Below, in pieces: positions 1-8,342 of a stretch of DNA of 64,000 bases. Under the pieces are notes generated by a model, which had not been told where the DNA came from, made no database searches, and worked only from the letters and a program-made list of their open reading frames with translations. Made by a program: the position numbers and the translations under genes. The DNA is from Leeia aquatica (GTDB taxonomy: Bacteria > Pseudomonadota > Gammaproteobacteria > Burkholderiales > Leeiaceae): positions 434,001 to 498,000 of the forward strand of contig NZ_JABAIM010000001.1 in the NCBI RefSeq assembly GCF_012641365.1, given 5' to 3'. The stretch's first letter is position 1. Every line of letters starts with the position of its first letter.

Positions 1-22
1 ATATAACCGTGAGGGCAGCATG

Positions 23-781
23 ATGCAGTTACAAGGCAAGGCAGCGTTGGTGGTGGGTGTCGCCAATGAGCACAGTCTGGCGTGGGGGTGTGCGCAGGCA
101 TTTCATGAGGCAGGGGCACAACTGGTGTTGACCTACCTGAATGAAAAGGCGCTGCCCTTCGTCGGCCCGCTGGCAGACCGTATCGGTGCAGACTTGCTGC
201 CGCTGAACGTGGAAACCCCGGGTGAACTGGAGGCTGTGTTTGGTCATATTGAGCGCCGCTGGGGCAAGCTGGATGTGCTGCTGCATTCAATCGCCTTCGC
301 CAACAAGGAAGACCTGCATGGCCGCCTGGTCGATTGCTCTGCAGAAGGCTTTGCCCGCGCCATGGATGTCTCCTGCCACTCGCTGATCCGCATGAGCCGT
401 CTGGCCGAGCCGCTGATGCGTGAGGGCGGCAGCATTTTGACCATGAGCTACTATGGCGCCGAAAAGGTGGTGCAGAATTACAATATGATGGGGCCAGTCA
501 AAGCCGCGCTGGAGGCCTCGGTGCGTTACCTGGCCAGCAATTTGGGGGAGAAGCGGATCCGTGTCAATGCCATCTCTCCCGGCCCGGTGCGTACCCGTGC
601 CGCCAGCGGCTTGCCACACTTTGACCAGCTGATCGAAGAGGCCTTGCAAGGTGCGCCGGAACACCGGCTGGTCACGCTGGAGGAAGTGGGTGCACTGGCA
701 GCCTTCCTTGCCTCGGATGCCGCACGCGGCATCACTGGCAACACCGAGTACATCGACGCGGGTTATCACATCAAAGGCTGA
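23..781 (+). CDS. fabI: Enoyl-ACP reductase, FabI-type SDR
   Basis: NAD(P)H-dependent reduction of trans-2-enoyl-ACP, the last step of each fatty-acid elongation cycle, in the cytoplasm. The 252-residue protein has the divergent FabI cofactor loop near the N-terminus and the FabI catalytic triad arrangement: a Tyr in MSYYGAEK, then NYNMMGPVK with Tyr and Lys seven residues apart (about Y143, Y153 and K160), the equivalents of E. coli Y146, Y156 and K163. Two ATGs are adjacent (20 and 23). GAGGG at 11-15 sits better spaced (7 nt) for the second. The gene is followed after 3 nt by a phosphotransacetylase and then acetate kinase, so it looks like the first visible gene of an operon that may begin upstream of the window. 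FabI genes in this context are often a second copy beside an essential one elsewhere; that cannot be judged here. Confidence 0.9.
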   Translation: MQLQGKAALVVGVANEHSLAWGCAQAFHEAGAQLVLTYLNEKALPFVGPLADRIGADLLPLNVETPGELEAVFGHIERRWGKLDVLLHSIAFANKEDLHGRLVDCSAEGFARAMDVSCHSLIRMSRLAEPLMREGGSILTMSYYGAEKVVQNYNMMGPVKAALEASVRYLASNLGEKRIRVNAISPGPVRTRAASGLPHFDQLIEEALQGAPEHRLVTLEEVGALAAFLASDAARGITGNTEYIDAGYHIKG

Positions 782-784
782 GCC

Positions 785-1789
785 ATGAACGCTGAAGATC
801 AACACTATAGCGAAACCTCGCCACGCTACTTGGCCTTGATGAACAATGCCAAAGCACACCCCTCGCTGATTACCGCCGTGGTCCACCCCTGCGACGATGT
901 GTCGCTGGGCGGCGCACTGGAGGCGATGCAGGCCGGGCTGATCGCCCCGATTCTGGTGGGGCCGGAAGCCCGCATTCGGGCCACCGCCAAGCAACACGGG
1001 CTGGATATCAGCCGCTTCACCCTCTACCGCGATGGCCTGCCGCAAGCCAATCTGCCGCATGCGGTGCCGCCTTTCAGCATCGTCAATACCACTCATAGCC
1101 ATCAGTCGGCAGAAGTGGCTGTGCTGCTGGTCAGGCAAGGGCAGGCCCATGCGCTGATGAAGGGGAGCCTGCATACCGATGAGCTGCTGAAAGCCATCCT
1201 CGACAAGCACAATGGTTTGCGTACCGGCCGCCGCCTGTCGCATGTATTCGTGATGGACGTGCCCAACTACCACAAGCCACTGCTGCTGACCGATGGCGCG
1301 GTCAATATTGAGCCTGACTTGCTGGGCAAGGCCGACATCGTACAGAACGCCATTGAGCTGGCCCATGCGCTGGGCATTGCTGAGCCCAAGGTCGCCATCC
1401 TGTCCGCGGTGGAAACCATCAACCCGGCCCTGCCCTCCACGCTGGATGCGGCCGCGCTGTGCAAGATGGCCGACCGCAAGCAAATCAAGGGCGGCATTCT
1501 GGATGGTCCGCTGGCGTTCGACAATGCCATCTCTGCTGAGGCCGCCCACAACAAGGGCATTACCTCTGCAGTATCGGGCGATGCCGACATTCTGCTGGCA
1601 CCCAATCTGGAAGCGGGCAATATGCTGGCTAAGCAACTCACCTATCTGGCCGGTGCCCACTCCGCTGGTATCGTGCTGGGTGCGCGGGTGCCGGTGATGC
1701 TGACCAGCCGCGCGGACAATGAGCTATCGCGCCTGGCCTCTGCAGCGGTTGCCGTACTGCTGGCCGCCCACCACGGAGCCTCTCGCTGA
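785..1789 (+). CDS. pta: Phosphate acetyl/butyryltransferase (PTA_PTB family)
   Basis: Interconverts an acyl-CoA and acyl phosphate, most likely acetyl-CoA and acetyl phosphate, for the adjacent acetate kinase. The whole 334-residue protein matches the PTA/PTB fold: a hydrophobic Rossmann-like core, an AHALMKGSLHTDELLKAI segment, and ILDGPLAFDNAIS followed by GDADILLAPNLEAGNML near the C-terminus. Many proteobacterial relatives carry an N-terminal MaoC-type hydratase domain and are about 465 residues long. This one lacks that domain, so it is a stand-alone transferase. It starts 3 nt after fabI, and its TGA overlaps the ATG of the kinase (TGATG), which implies translational coupling. Whether the preferred substrate is acetyl- or butyryl-CoA is not visible in the sequence. 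Confidence 0.85.
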   Translation: MNAEDQHYSETSPRYLALMNNAKAHPSLITAVVHPCDDVSLGGALEAMQAGLIAPILVGPEARIRATAKQHGLDISRFTLYRDGLPQANLPHAVPPFSIVNTTHSHQSAEVAVLLVRQGQAHALMKGSLHTDELLKAILDKHNGLRTGRRLSHVFVMDVPNYHKPLLLTDGAVNIEPDLLGKADIVQNAIELAHALGIAEPKVAILSAVETINPALPSTLDAAALCKMADRKQIKGGILDGPLAFDNAISAEAAHNKGITSAVSGDADILLAPNLEAGNMLAKQLTYLAGAHSAGIVLGARVPVMLTSRADNELSRLASAAVAVLLAAHHGASR

Positions 1790-2946
1790 TGCTGCTGGTA
1801 CTGAATGCCGGGTCTTCCAGCCTCAAGTTTGCGCTCTACCCGCAGCAAGTCGCCGCAGCGCCCTTGGCCGATGGCCTGCTGGAGTGGCGGGATGGTCAGC
1901 TCAGCGGTGTTCTGCGGCAAGACGGCGAAGCCGACTGCCACTGGCAGGATGAGGCCGGAGCGCAGCCGCACGCTCGCATGCTGGGCTGGCTGCTGCACAC
2001 CCTGACAGCGCGGCAACTGCCGGTTCAAGCCGCCGTACACCGCGTGGTACACGGCGGCAGCCATTTCACCCAGGCCCTGCGGCTGGATGCCCGCATCCTC
2101 GCCGAACTGGAGGCCCTGACGCCGCTGGCCCCGCTGCACCAGCCCCACAATCTGGCCGCCGTCGCACAGCTGGCGCAGCTGCAGCCGGATCTGCCACAGT
2201 TTGCCTGTTTTGATACCGCTTTCCATAGTAGTCAGCCGGAACTGGCGCAGTGGTTTGCCTTGCCGCGTAGCTGGTTTGAACAAGGCGTACGTCGCTATGG
2301 CTTTCACGGCTTGTCCTATGCCTGGGTTGCCCACCGCCTGCCCGAGCTTCACCCGCAAGCAGGGGACGCCAAAGTAGTTGCCCTGCATCTGGGGAACGGT
2401 GCCAGCGCCTGCGCCATGCAAGGCATGCGCAGTGTGGCGAGCAGCATGGGCTTTACCGCGCTGGATGGTCTGATGATGGGCAGTCGCTGCGGGCAGATTG
2501 ACCCTGGCGTATTACTCTACGCGCAGCAGCATCTGGGCATGGATGTGGGTGCGGTCGAGAAGCTGCTGTATCGTCAATCCGGCCTGCTGGGGGTGTCTGG
2601 CCTCTCCTCCGACATGCGCACCCTGCTGGCGAGTGATGCTCCCGCTGCCCGCTTTGCGGTTGAACTGTTCTGCTACCGCGCTGCCTGCGAAGTGGGCGCG
2701 CTGGCAACTGCGCTGGGCGGGCTGGATGTACTGGTGTTTACCGGTGGCATTGGCGAACATGCAGCGCCAGTGCGGGCCATGATCTGCGAACGGCTGGCAT
2801 GGCTGGGCCTGGCGCTGGATGACCGCGCCAACCGGGATCACGCCACCCGGCTCCATGCCACGGCCAGCCGGATCAGCGTCTACCGCATCGAGGCCGATGA
2901 AGCACGGCAGATGGTGCGGGAAGTACAGCCGCTGCTCAACCGCTAA
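1789..2946 (+). CDS. ackA: Acetate kinase
   Basis: Converts acetyl phosphate plus ADP to acetate plus ATP, or the reverse. The 385-residue protein has the standard landmarks: LNAGSSSLKFALY at the N-terminus (phosphate-binding Asn and Ser residues), HRVVHGG with the conserved Arg, FDTAFH with the catalytic Asp, HLGNGAS, a GSRCGQIDPG segment and TGGIGEHA near the C-terminus. The start codon overlaps the stop of the upstream phosphotransacetylase. Together with fabI and pta it forms a three-gene operon linking acyl phosphate turnover to fatty-acid reduction. Propionate kinase activity is possible because the family is promiscuous. A strong hairpin with a short T run lies just after the stop. Confidence 0.93.
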   Translation: MLLVLNAGSSSLKFALYPQQVAAAPLADGLLEWRDGQLSGVLRQDGEADCHWQDEAGAQPHARMLGWLLHTLTARQLPVQAAVHRVVHGGSHFTQALRLDARILAELEALTPLAPLHQPHNLAAVAQLAQLQPDLPQFACFDTAFHSSQPELAQWFALPRSWFEQGVRRYGFHGLSYAWVAHRLPELHPQAGDAKVVALHLGNGASACAMQGMRSVASSMGFTALDGLMMGSRCGQIDPGVLLYAQQHLGMDVGAVEKLLYRQSGLLGVSGLSSDMRTLLASDAPAARFAVELFCYRAACEVGALATALGGLDVLVFTGGIGEHAAPVRAMICERLAWLGLALDDRANRDHATRLHATASRISVYRIEADEARQMVREVQPLLNR

Positions 2947-2963
2947 GCCCGCCCCATCCACCC

Positions 2964-2996
2964 TGACCGGGCCTCAGCCACGTGGCCCGGTCATTT
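2964..2996 (+). terminator. Rho-independent terminator after ackA
   Basis: A perfect 10-bp stem (TGACCGGGCC at 2964-2973 with GGCCCGGTCA at 2984-2993) has a 10-nt loop and is followed by TTT. The convergent fumC gene ends inside it: the fumC stop codon sits at the loop edge and the right arm encodes its last residues. The stem therefore serves ackA on the plus strand while also being coding sequence for fumC. Confidence 0.7.
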
Positions 2997-4365
2997 CTTC
3001 CGGCTTCACCCAGGCTTCGAACTGGGCTTCCGTCACATGACCTAGCTCCAGTGCAGCAGCTCTCAGCGTCAGCCCCTGCTTGTGAGCATGCTTGGCAATC
3101 TGGGCTGCCTTGTCATAGCCAATATGCGGGTTCAGTGCCGTCACCAGCATCAGCGATTCATTCAGCAACTGCGCAATCCGCTTGCGGTTGGGCTCAATAC
3201 CACGTGCGCAGTGCTCCTCAAAGCTGCGCGCCCCATCGGCCAGCAGCCGCACACTTTGCAGGAAATTGTGAATGATCATCGGGCGATACACGTTCAGCTC
3301 AAAGTTGCCAGAGGCCCCACCGATATTGATCGCCACATCATTGCCCATCACCTGCGCGCAGGCCATGGTCAGCGCCTCGGCCTGAGTGGGGTTCACCTTG
3401 CCCGGCATGATCGAGCTGCCCGGTTCATTTTCCGGAATGGACAGCTCCCCCACGCCGCAGCGCGGACCGCTGGCCAGCCAGCGGATATCGTTGGCAATCT
3501 TCATCAGGCTGGCGGCCAGCGTTTTCAGCGCACCGTGGGCATGCACCAGCGCATCTGCCGCAGCCATCACCTCAAACTTGTTGCTGGCGGTCACAAACGG
3601 TTGACCGGTGCGCCCGGCCAGTGCCTGCGCCACCGCGACCGCATAGTCCGGGTGGGCATTCAGGCCGGTACCGACCGCCGTCCCCCCCAAGGCCAGCTCA
3701 TACAGGTGCGGCAGGCTGGCCTGCACATGGCGCATGCCCTGCGCCAGTTGCGCCACATAGCCGGAAAACTCCTGCCCCAGCGTCAGCGGGGTAGCGTCCT
3801 GCAAATGGGTACGGCCAATCTTGACGATGTCGGCAAACGCGTCCGCCTTCGCCTGCAGGGTGGCTTGCAACTGTGCCACTGCAGGCAGCAGGCTCTCCTG
3901 CAAGGCCAGTACCGCTGCCACGTGCATGGCGGTGGGGAATACATCGTTGGAGGACTGGCCCTTGTTCACATCGTCATTCGGGTGAACCTGGCGCAGCTCA
4001 CCGCGCACCCCGCCCAGCAGCTCGCTGGCGCGGTTGGCCAGCACCTCGTTCATGTTCATATTGGTCTGGGTACCAGAACCGGTCTGCCACACCGACAGCG
4101 GAAATTCATTCGCCAGCTTGCCCTGCAACACTTCATCGGCAGCACGCTGGATGGCAGCGGCTTTCTGTGCATCCAGCAAGCCCAGCTGCTGGTTCACCGT
4201 AGCGGAGGCGTGCTTGATCTGCGCCAGCGCCGCAATCAGCTCGCGCGGCATCTGTTCAGAGGAGATACGGAAGAAATGCAGCGAGCGCTGGGTCTGCGCC
4301 CCCCAGTAGTGTTCATTTGGCACACCGATTTCACCAAAGGTATCCCGCTCCATGCGCACAGTCAT
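2974..4365 (-). CDS. fumC: Fumarate hydratase, class II (iron-independent)
   Basis: Catalyses the reversible hydration of fumarate to L-malate in the TCA cycle. The 463-residue protein aligns throughout with E. coli Fum[10 protein letters not shown] near the N-terminus, [14 protein letters not shown], the [16 protein letters not shown] segment and the signature [13 protein letters not shown] containing the catalytic serine loop. The reading frame is open 16 codons further upstream, but [16 protein letters not shown] matches the family start, and GGAG lies 7 nt before that ATG. It is divergent from the class I fumarase with only about 110 bp between the starts, so the two genes share a promoter region. 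The class II enzyme lacks an Fe-S cluster and typically supports flux during iron limitation or oxidative stress. Confidence 0.95.
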   Translation of the reverse strand: MTVRMERDTFGEIGVPNEHYWGAQTQRSLHFFRISSEQMPRELIAALAQIKHASATVNQQLGLLDAQKAAAIQRAADEVLQGKLANEFPLSVWQTGSGTQTNMNMNEVLANRASELLGGVRGELRQVHPNDDVNKGQSSNDVFPTAMHVAAVLALQESLLPAVAQLQATLQAKADAFADIVKIGRTHLQDATPLTLGQEFSGYVAQLAQGMRHVQASLPHLYELALGGTAVGTGLNAHPDYAVAVAQALAGRTGQPFVTASNKFEVMAAADALVHAHGALKTLAASLMKIANDIRWLASGPRCGVGELSIPENEPGSSIMPGKVNPTQAEALTMACAQVMGNDVAINIGGASGNFELNVYRPMIIHNFLQSVRLLADGARSFEEHCARGIEPNRKRIAQLLNESLMLVTALNPHIGYDKAAQIAKHAHKQGLTLRAAALELGHVTEAQFEAWVKPEEMTGPRG

Positions 4366-4475
4366 CGTCTCGCTCCAGCCAAGGGAAAACCGCATCTTAT
4401 TGCAAAGCAGCAAGGGCTGCCATTTCAGCGTAAAATATGCGGCTGACCGTCAACACGATCACGCAGGGATTCCAC

Positions 4476-5993
4476 ATGACCACCATCCGCCAGCAGGATT
4501 TCATCGACAGCATCGCTGACAGCCTGCAATTCATCTCCTGTTATCACCCGCTCGATTACATCCAGTCGCTGGCTCGCGCCTGGGAGCTGGAGCAAAGCCC
4601 GGCCGCCAAGGATGCCATTGCGCAGATCCTGACCAACAGCCGCATGTGCGCCGAAGGACGCCGTCCCATCTGCCAGGATACCGGCATCGTCTGTGCCTTC
4701 ATCAAGGTGGGCATGAATGTACGCTGGGACGACGCCACCATGAGCATTCAGGAGATGGTGAACGAAGGCGTTCGCCGCGCCTACAATGACCCGGAAAACA
4801 AGCTGCGCGCCTCAGTGCTGTCCGATCCGGCAGGCGCCCGCAAAAATACCCGTGACAATGCCCCGGCGGTGGTCCACTTCGAACTGGTGCCGGGTGACAC
4901 GGTTGAGGTGAAGATTGCCGCCAAGGGTGGTGGCTCGGAGAACAAATCCAAGTTCGTGATGCTGAACCCGTCAGACTCCATTGTAGACTGGGTGCTGAAA
5001 ACCGTGCCGCTGATGGGCGCGGGCTGGTGCCCGCCGGGCATGCTGGGTATCGGTATTGGCGGTACCGCAGAAAAAGCCATGCTGATGGCCAAGGAAGCCC
5101 TGATGGAGCATATCGACATTCAGGAACTGATCGCGCGAGGCCCGCAAAACCGTATTGAAGAACTGCGGCTGGAGTTGTATGAAAAAGTGAACGCGCTCGG
5201 CATTGGCGCGCAAGGTCTGGGCGGGCTGGCCACGGTGCTGGACGTGAAAATCCTGGACTACCCCACCCACGCTGCCAGCCTGCCGGTGGCGATGATCCCG
5301 AACTGCGCCGCCACTCGCCATACCCATTTCACGCTGGATGGCAGCGGCCCGGCCCTGCTGACCCCGCCGAGCCTGGAAGACTGGCCGGATGTCTCCTGGA
5401 CCCCGTCTGCCGAAGCACGCCGCGTCAACCTGGACCAGATCACCCGCGAAGAAGTCGCCAGCTGGCAACCGGGTGACACCCTGCTGCTGAATGGCAAGTT
5501 GCTGACTGGCCGCGACGCCGCCCACAAGCGCATGGTGGATATGTTGAACAAGGGTGAAACCCTGCCGGTGGATTTCACTAACCGCTTCATCTACTACGTC
5601 GGCCCGGTGGATCCGGTGCGTGACGAAGTGGTCGGCCCGGCCGGCCCGACCACCGCCACCCGCATGGACAAATTCACCCGCCAGATGCTGGAACAGACGG
5701 GCCTGCTGGGCATGGTGGGCAAGGCCGAGCGTGGCCCGGTCGCCATCGACGCCATCCGCGATAATCAGGCGGTGTATCTGATGGCGGTCGGCGGCGCCGC
5801 CTATCTGGTGTCGAAAGCCATCAAGGGCTCGCAAGTGGTGGCGTTTGCCGATCTGGGCATGGAAGCCATCTACGAGTTTGAAGTGGTCGACATGCCGGTC
5901 ACCGTGGCGGTAGACCATCTGGGTAGCTCGGTACATCAGAGCGGCCCGAAGGAATGGCAGGCGCGTATCGGCAAGATTCCGGTGGTCAGCTGA
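4476..5993 (+). CDS. fumA: Fumarate hydratase, class I (4Fe-4S)
   Basis: Oxygen-sensitive fumarase carrying both the alpha (hydro-lyase) and beta domains in one 505-residue chain. The three expected cluster ligands are visible: C66 in GRRPICQDTG, C185 in GAGWCPPGML and C277 in IPNCAATRHTHF. The C-terminal half holds YYVGPVDPVRDEVVGPAGPTTATRMD, the fumarase beta-domain core. The frame is open 13 codons upstream, but the ATG at 4476 is preceded by CAGGGAT at good distance and begins the family-like MTTIRQQDF. It is transcribed away from fumC and followed by a clear terminator. Related enzymes can also act on mesaconate or tartrate. Fumarase is the simplest reading given the neighbour. Confidence 0.93.
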   Translation: MTTIRQQDFIDSIADSLQFISCYHPLDYIQSLARAWELEQSPAAKDAIAQILTNSRMCAEGRRPICQDTGIVCAFIKVGMNVRWDDATMSIQEMVNEGVRRAYNDPENKLRASVLSDPAGARKNTRDNAPAVVHFELVPGDTVEVKIAAKGGGSENKSKFVMLNPSDSIVDWVLKTVPLMGAGWCPPGMLGIGIGGTAEKAMLMAKEALMEHIDIQELIARGPQNRIEELRLELYEKVNALGIGAQGLGGLATVLDVKILDYPTHAASLPVAMIPNCAATRHTHFTLDGSGPALLTPPSLEDWPDVSWTPSAEARRVNLDQITREEVASWQPGDTLLLNGKLLTGRDAAHKRMVDMLNKGETLPVDFTNRFIYYVGPVDPVRDEVVGPAGPTTATRMDKFTRQMLEQTGLLGMVGKAERGPVAIDAIRDNQAVYLMAVGGAAYLVSKAIKGSQVVAFADLGMEAIYEFEVVDMPVTVAVDHLGSSVHQSGPKEWQARIGKIPVVS

Positions 5994-6011
5994 CCTGCAA
6001 GTCAGGCGACG

Positions 6012-6038
6012 AAAGGGCGGCCTTGTGCCGCCCTTTTT
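6012..6038 (+). terminator. Rho-independent terminator after fumA
   Basis: A perfect 10-bp stem AAAGGGCGGC / GCCGCCCTTT with a 5-nt loop (CTTGT) runs into TTTTT, 19 bases past the fumA stop. Confidence 0.9.
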
Positions 6039-6103
6039 GCTGGCAGGCGCGCTGTGTCCAGCCTAGGATGGAAACGTAAGCAGCACCAAAAAAGGATACG
6101 GCC

Positions 6104-6499
6104 ATGGAAATCGTCATCGTCGATGATTCACGCATCAACCTGGTATTGATGGGCCATCACATGCAAACACTGGAAGGGGCAAATTGTCAGTTGTTTGACT
6201 ACCCGAGCACTGCTTTACACTGGTGCGCAGAACACCCTTATGATTTGCTGATTCTGGATTACCACATGCCGGACCTGGATGGTCTTTCTTTCCTGCTTGC
6301 ACTCAATCGGCACCACCCAAACGGCTTGCGTATCCCCACTTTGCTGTTGATACCTCACCGGGAGCTGTCAGTTCGCCAGCAAGCTCGACGTCAGGGTTTG
6401 ATCGACTTTGTAGACAAACCCGTGAACAAGGATGATTTGTTGCACCGCGCACGCAATCTAATGCTGCTGCGCCAACATTCAGACACAACGGTGCACTGA
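6104..6499 (+). CDS. Single-domain response regulator (CheY-like receiver)
   Basis: A 131-residue stand-alone receiver domain with no output domain. It keeps the acidic pair D7/D8 in IVIVDDSR, the phosphoacceptor D52 in LILDYHMPD and the conserved K105 in VDKPVN. The position after beta-4 that normally carries Thr or Ser reads LLLIPH, so the usual hydroxyl residue appears to be replaced by Ile or Pro. This may alter the conformational switch. The start ATG is preceded by AAGGA. No histidine kinase is adjacent. The next genes, on the other strand, are flagellar accessory proteins, but a motility role is only suggested by position. The sequence style resembles receiver domains that precede HD-GYP or GGDEF outputs, which here are missing. 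Confidence 0.85.
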   Translation: MEIVIVDDSRINLVLMGHHMQTLEGANCQLFDYPSTALHWCAEHPYDLLILDYHMPDLDGLSFLLALNRHHPNGLRIPTLLLIPHRELSVRQQARRQGLIDFVDKPVNKDDLLHRARNLMLLRQHSDTTVH

Positions 6500-6853
6500 T
6501 CACTCAGTGCGGGGGAGCTCCGGCAGGACTGAAGCGGGCAAGGCATCCGGCATGCCGCCATGCTCCAGCATGTAGATGAAGGCCAGTACCTCAGCCACCG
6601 CACGATACAGCTCCGGGGGGATATCCCGGTCGAGGTCCACTTGCATCAGCAAGGACACCAGCTCCGGCGATTCGTGGACATACACCCCGGCTTCCTTGGC
6701 CTTCTCAATGATCGCCTGGGCCATCAGCCCTCTTCCTTTGGCAACCACTTGCGGGGTATTGCGCCCCCCGGCCAGGTAGGACAAAGCCACCGCCAGTTGT
6801 TTGCCATCCGGCAAGCTGCCCGCTTCAGGGTGGATCAGCGCGTCATCGGTCAT
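6500..6853 (-). CDS. FlhB C-terminal-like protein (EscU/YscU/HrcU switch family)
   Basis: A 117-residue protein matching only the cytoplasmic C-terminal domain of FlhB, the flagellar export-gate substrate-specificity switch. Residues about 19-90 correspond to the AVAL..G...P.V.AKG...A..I...A...GV.......L...L core. The NPTH autocleavage motif of true FlhB is absent: the matching stretch reads DGKQLAVAL. It overlaps the 3' end of the upstream FliK-like gene by 11 nt, so the pair is co-translated. Short FlhB-like proteins are known in several bacteria and can partly replace the cleaved FlhB tail. The pairing with a FliK-like protein fits a role in hook-length or export switching. No membrane segment is present. 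Confidence 0.82.
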   Translation of the reverse strand: MTDDALIHPEAGSLPDGKQLAVALSYLAGGRNTPQVVAKGRGLMAQAIIEKAKEAGVYVHESPELVSLLMQVDLDRDIPPELYRAVAEVLAFIYMLEHGGMPDALPASVLPELPRTE

Positions 6854-7889
6854 GCGCAGCGACCCGTGCTTCGGTCAGGTTCAACCCGGCGGCGCCAAAC
6901 TGCTCCTGCAAGCGGCTCTGTGCCGACTCGATCTGGCTGGCCGTCTCTTCACGATCCGTCAGGAACCGCAAACGCACACCTTGGGCATCCAGCCGGACAT
7001 TGACTTGCAGCGGCCCCAGCTGTGGCAAGTTCAGGGTCAGGCGAGAAGACCAGCTGCGCCCTTCATCCTCGCCACCGCCGCCCCCCTGCCGCTCATCACG
7101 GATCAACCACTCCATCGGCTGCTGCGGCCATACCTGGCCTTGCCACAGCAGCTGCCGTTCGTCCAGCGCCCGCAGCTGCTGCTGCACCAGTTGCTGCAAG
7201 GCGGTCCCATCCTGTGCGCCCAGCGCATGGGTCTGGTTCAGCACGCTGCTGACCGGTGCCGGATTGTCGCCCCCTCCATTGGGCAACTGCTGGGTCATGC
7301 TGGCTTGCGGCTCCTGCCGCAAGGCGGTCAAGGATCGCTGCCCAGCCAGCCACTCTTTCTGGTGGGACTCATAGAACACGCCGCTTTTCTCGACGGATTG
7401 GTGCAGCTGCCGGCTCAGGTCACGGGTATCCAGCCGGGCGGCTTCCCCCTCCAGCAGACTGGGTTGTACCTGACGGTTGGCCAGCAGGGCCGGTTGGCTA
7501 TCGGCATGGGGGTCCAGCAGGCTGCTGACCAGCTTGGCAGAGGCCGAGAGCTGCACCGAGGGTGCCTCTTCCGGCAGCGTCGCCGGTGGCGCGGCCGGGG
7601 TGGCCCGGTCACTGGCAAAGGTCAGCACCAGCTTGCCCTTGCTTTCCACCACCTGCAATTCCAGCTCATCACCTGGCTGGGTATTGCGCGGCAGGTTCAG
7701 GTCCAGCAACTGGTTCTGGATCGACACCTGAAAACGCCCATTGGGCAGCTGCGCCAGCACATGCGCCTGCACCAATTGCCCAGGCACCAGCTTGGCCGAC
7801 TCCAGCGGAGCATCGTGAACTTCAATCAGTGGCTTGTTGTAGGTACGAACCAGCGCCTGCAGAGAAGCCACCGCATCATTGCCGATCAT
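6843..7889 (-). CDS. FliK-like flagellar hook-length control protein
   Basis: A 348-residue protein whose C-terminal third (about 255-335) carries the FliK C-terminal pattern. The segment LTLNLPQLGPLQVNVRLDAQ is followed by a helix rich in Glu and Gln that ends in L..QF..AGLNL. The N-terminal region is a beta-rich segment resembling that of other FliK-like proteins (PGQLVQAHVLAQLPNGRFQV), and the middle is Gln/Pro/Ala-rich linker. It lies between a DUF2802 protein and an FlhB C-terminal homologue. A second, more typical FliK is encoded near 54-55 kb. This copy may act with the small FlhB-like protein or be a divergent paralogue. It is unlikely to be the only hook-length ruler. Confidence 0.75.
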   Translation of the reverse strand: MIGNDAVASLQALVRTYNKPLIEVHDAPLESAKLVPGQLVQAHVLAQLPNGRFQVSIQNQLLDLNLPRNTQPGDELELQVVESKGKLVLTFASDRATPAAPPATLPEEAPSVQLSASAKLVSSLLDPHADSQPALLANRQVQPSLLEGEAARLDTRDLSRQLHQSVEKSGVFYESHQKEWLAGQRSLTALRQEPQASMTQQLPNGGGDNPAPVSSVLNQTHALGAQDGTALQQLVQQQLRALDERQLLWQGQVWPQQPMEWLIRDERQGGGGGEDEGRSWSSRLTLNLPQLGPLQVNVRLDAQGVRLRFLTDREETASQIESAQSRLQEQFGAAGLNLTEARVAAHDR

Positions 7890-7909
7890 GAAGGCCCCCT
7901 TTCAGCAGC

Positions 7910-8242
7910 TCAGCGCGCACGGGTTCGGTACAAGGAAATGATCAGCTCGGCCTCGCCACGCGAGATGCCGCAGTGCAAAGCCAGCTCGTCCGGCGCATAG
8001 CCTTCGTGCGCCAGCTGGATGGCCAGCGCATAGGGAGATTGCTGGCTGACAGGCGTCGGCTCAGGTAAGGGCGTCTCGCTCTCCAGCGTGACCAGCCGCT
8101 GCCGATGGCGCTCCAGCTCATGCTCCAGCGCTTCCAGCCGCAACAGCATGCGCTGGCTACGCCGCCACAGCCAGACAGCTGTCCATGCCGACAATAACGC
8201 CAGCAGTGCAAGGCCGCCTGCAAGCCCTGTCAACCCGTCCAT
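7910..8242 (-). CDS. DUF2802 membrane-anchored protein
   Basis: A 110-residue protein with one N-terminal transmembrane helix (about residues 6-27), then a coiled-coil-like Arg/Leu/Glu-rich stretch (about 29-55), a Pro-rich linker and a C-terminal helix-turn-helix-like segment (YALAIQLAHEGYAPDELALHCGISRGEAELI). This is the layout of the DUF2802 family, found next to flagellar and chemotaxis genes in beta- and gammaproteobacteria. No biochemical role is established. It is first in a three-gene minus-strand unit with the FliK-like and FlhB-like genes, 20 nt upstream of the former. Confidence 0.75.
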   Translation of the reverse strand: MDGLTGLAGGLALLALLSAWTAVWLWRRSQRMLLRLEALEHELERHRQRLVTLESETPLPEPTPVSQQSPYALAIQLAHEGYAPDELALHCGISRGEAELIISLYRTRAR

Positions 8243-8342
8243 TACGCTCCGCCTCAGCCCACTGATACCATACCCTGATGGTAGGCAGAATGCGGGGGAC
8301 AGTCAAACCTGCCGTGGGCCTGACTGACCAAAGGACACGTCC

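Noticed and set aside
287-1660. A 457-codon open frame on the minus strand opposite fabI and pta
   Set aside because: It is fully overlapped by two recognisable plus-strand genes, is rich in His/Gln/Arg as expected of an antisense frame in GC-rich coding DNA, and shows no family motif.
3082-4446. A 454-codon plus-strand frame opposite fumC
   Set aside because: It is the antisense of a clear FumC with no ribosome site or recognisable domain.
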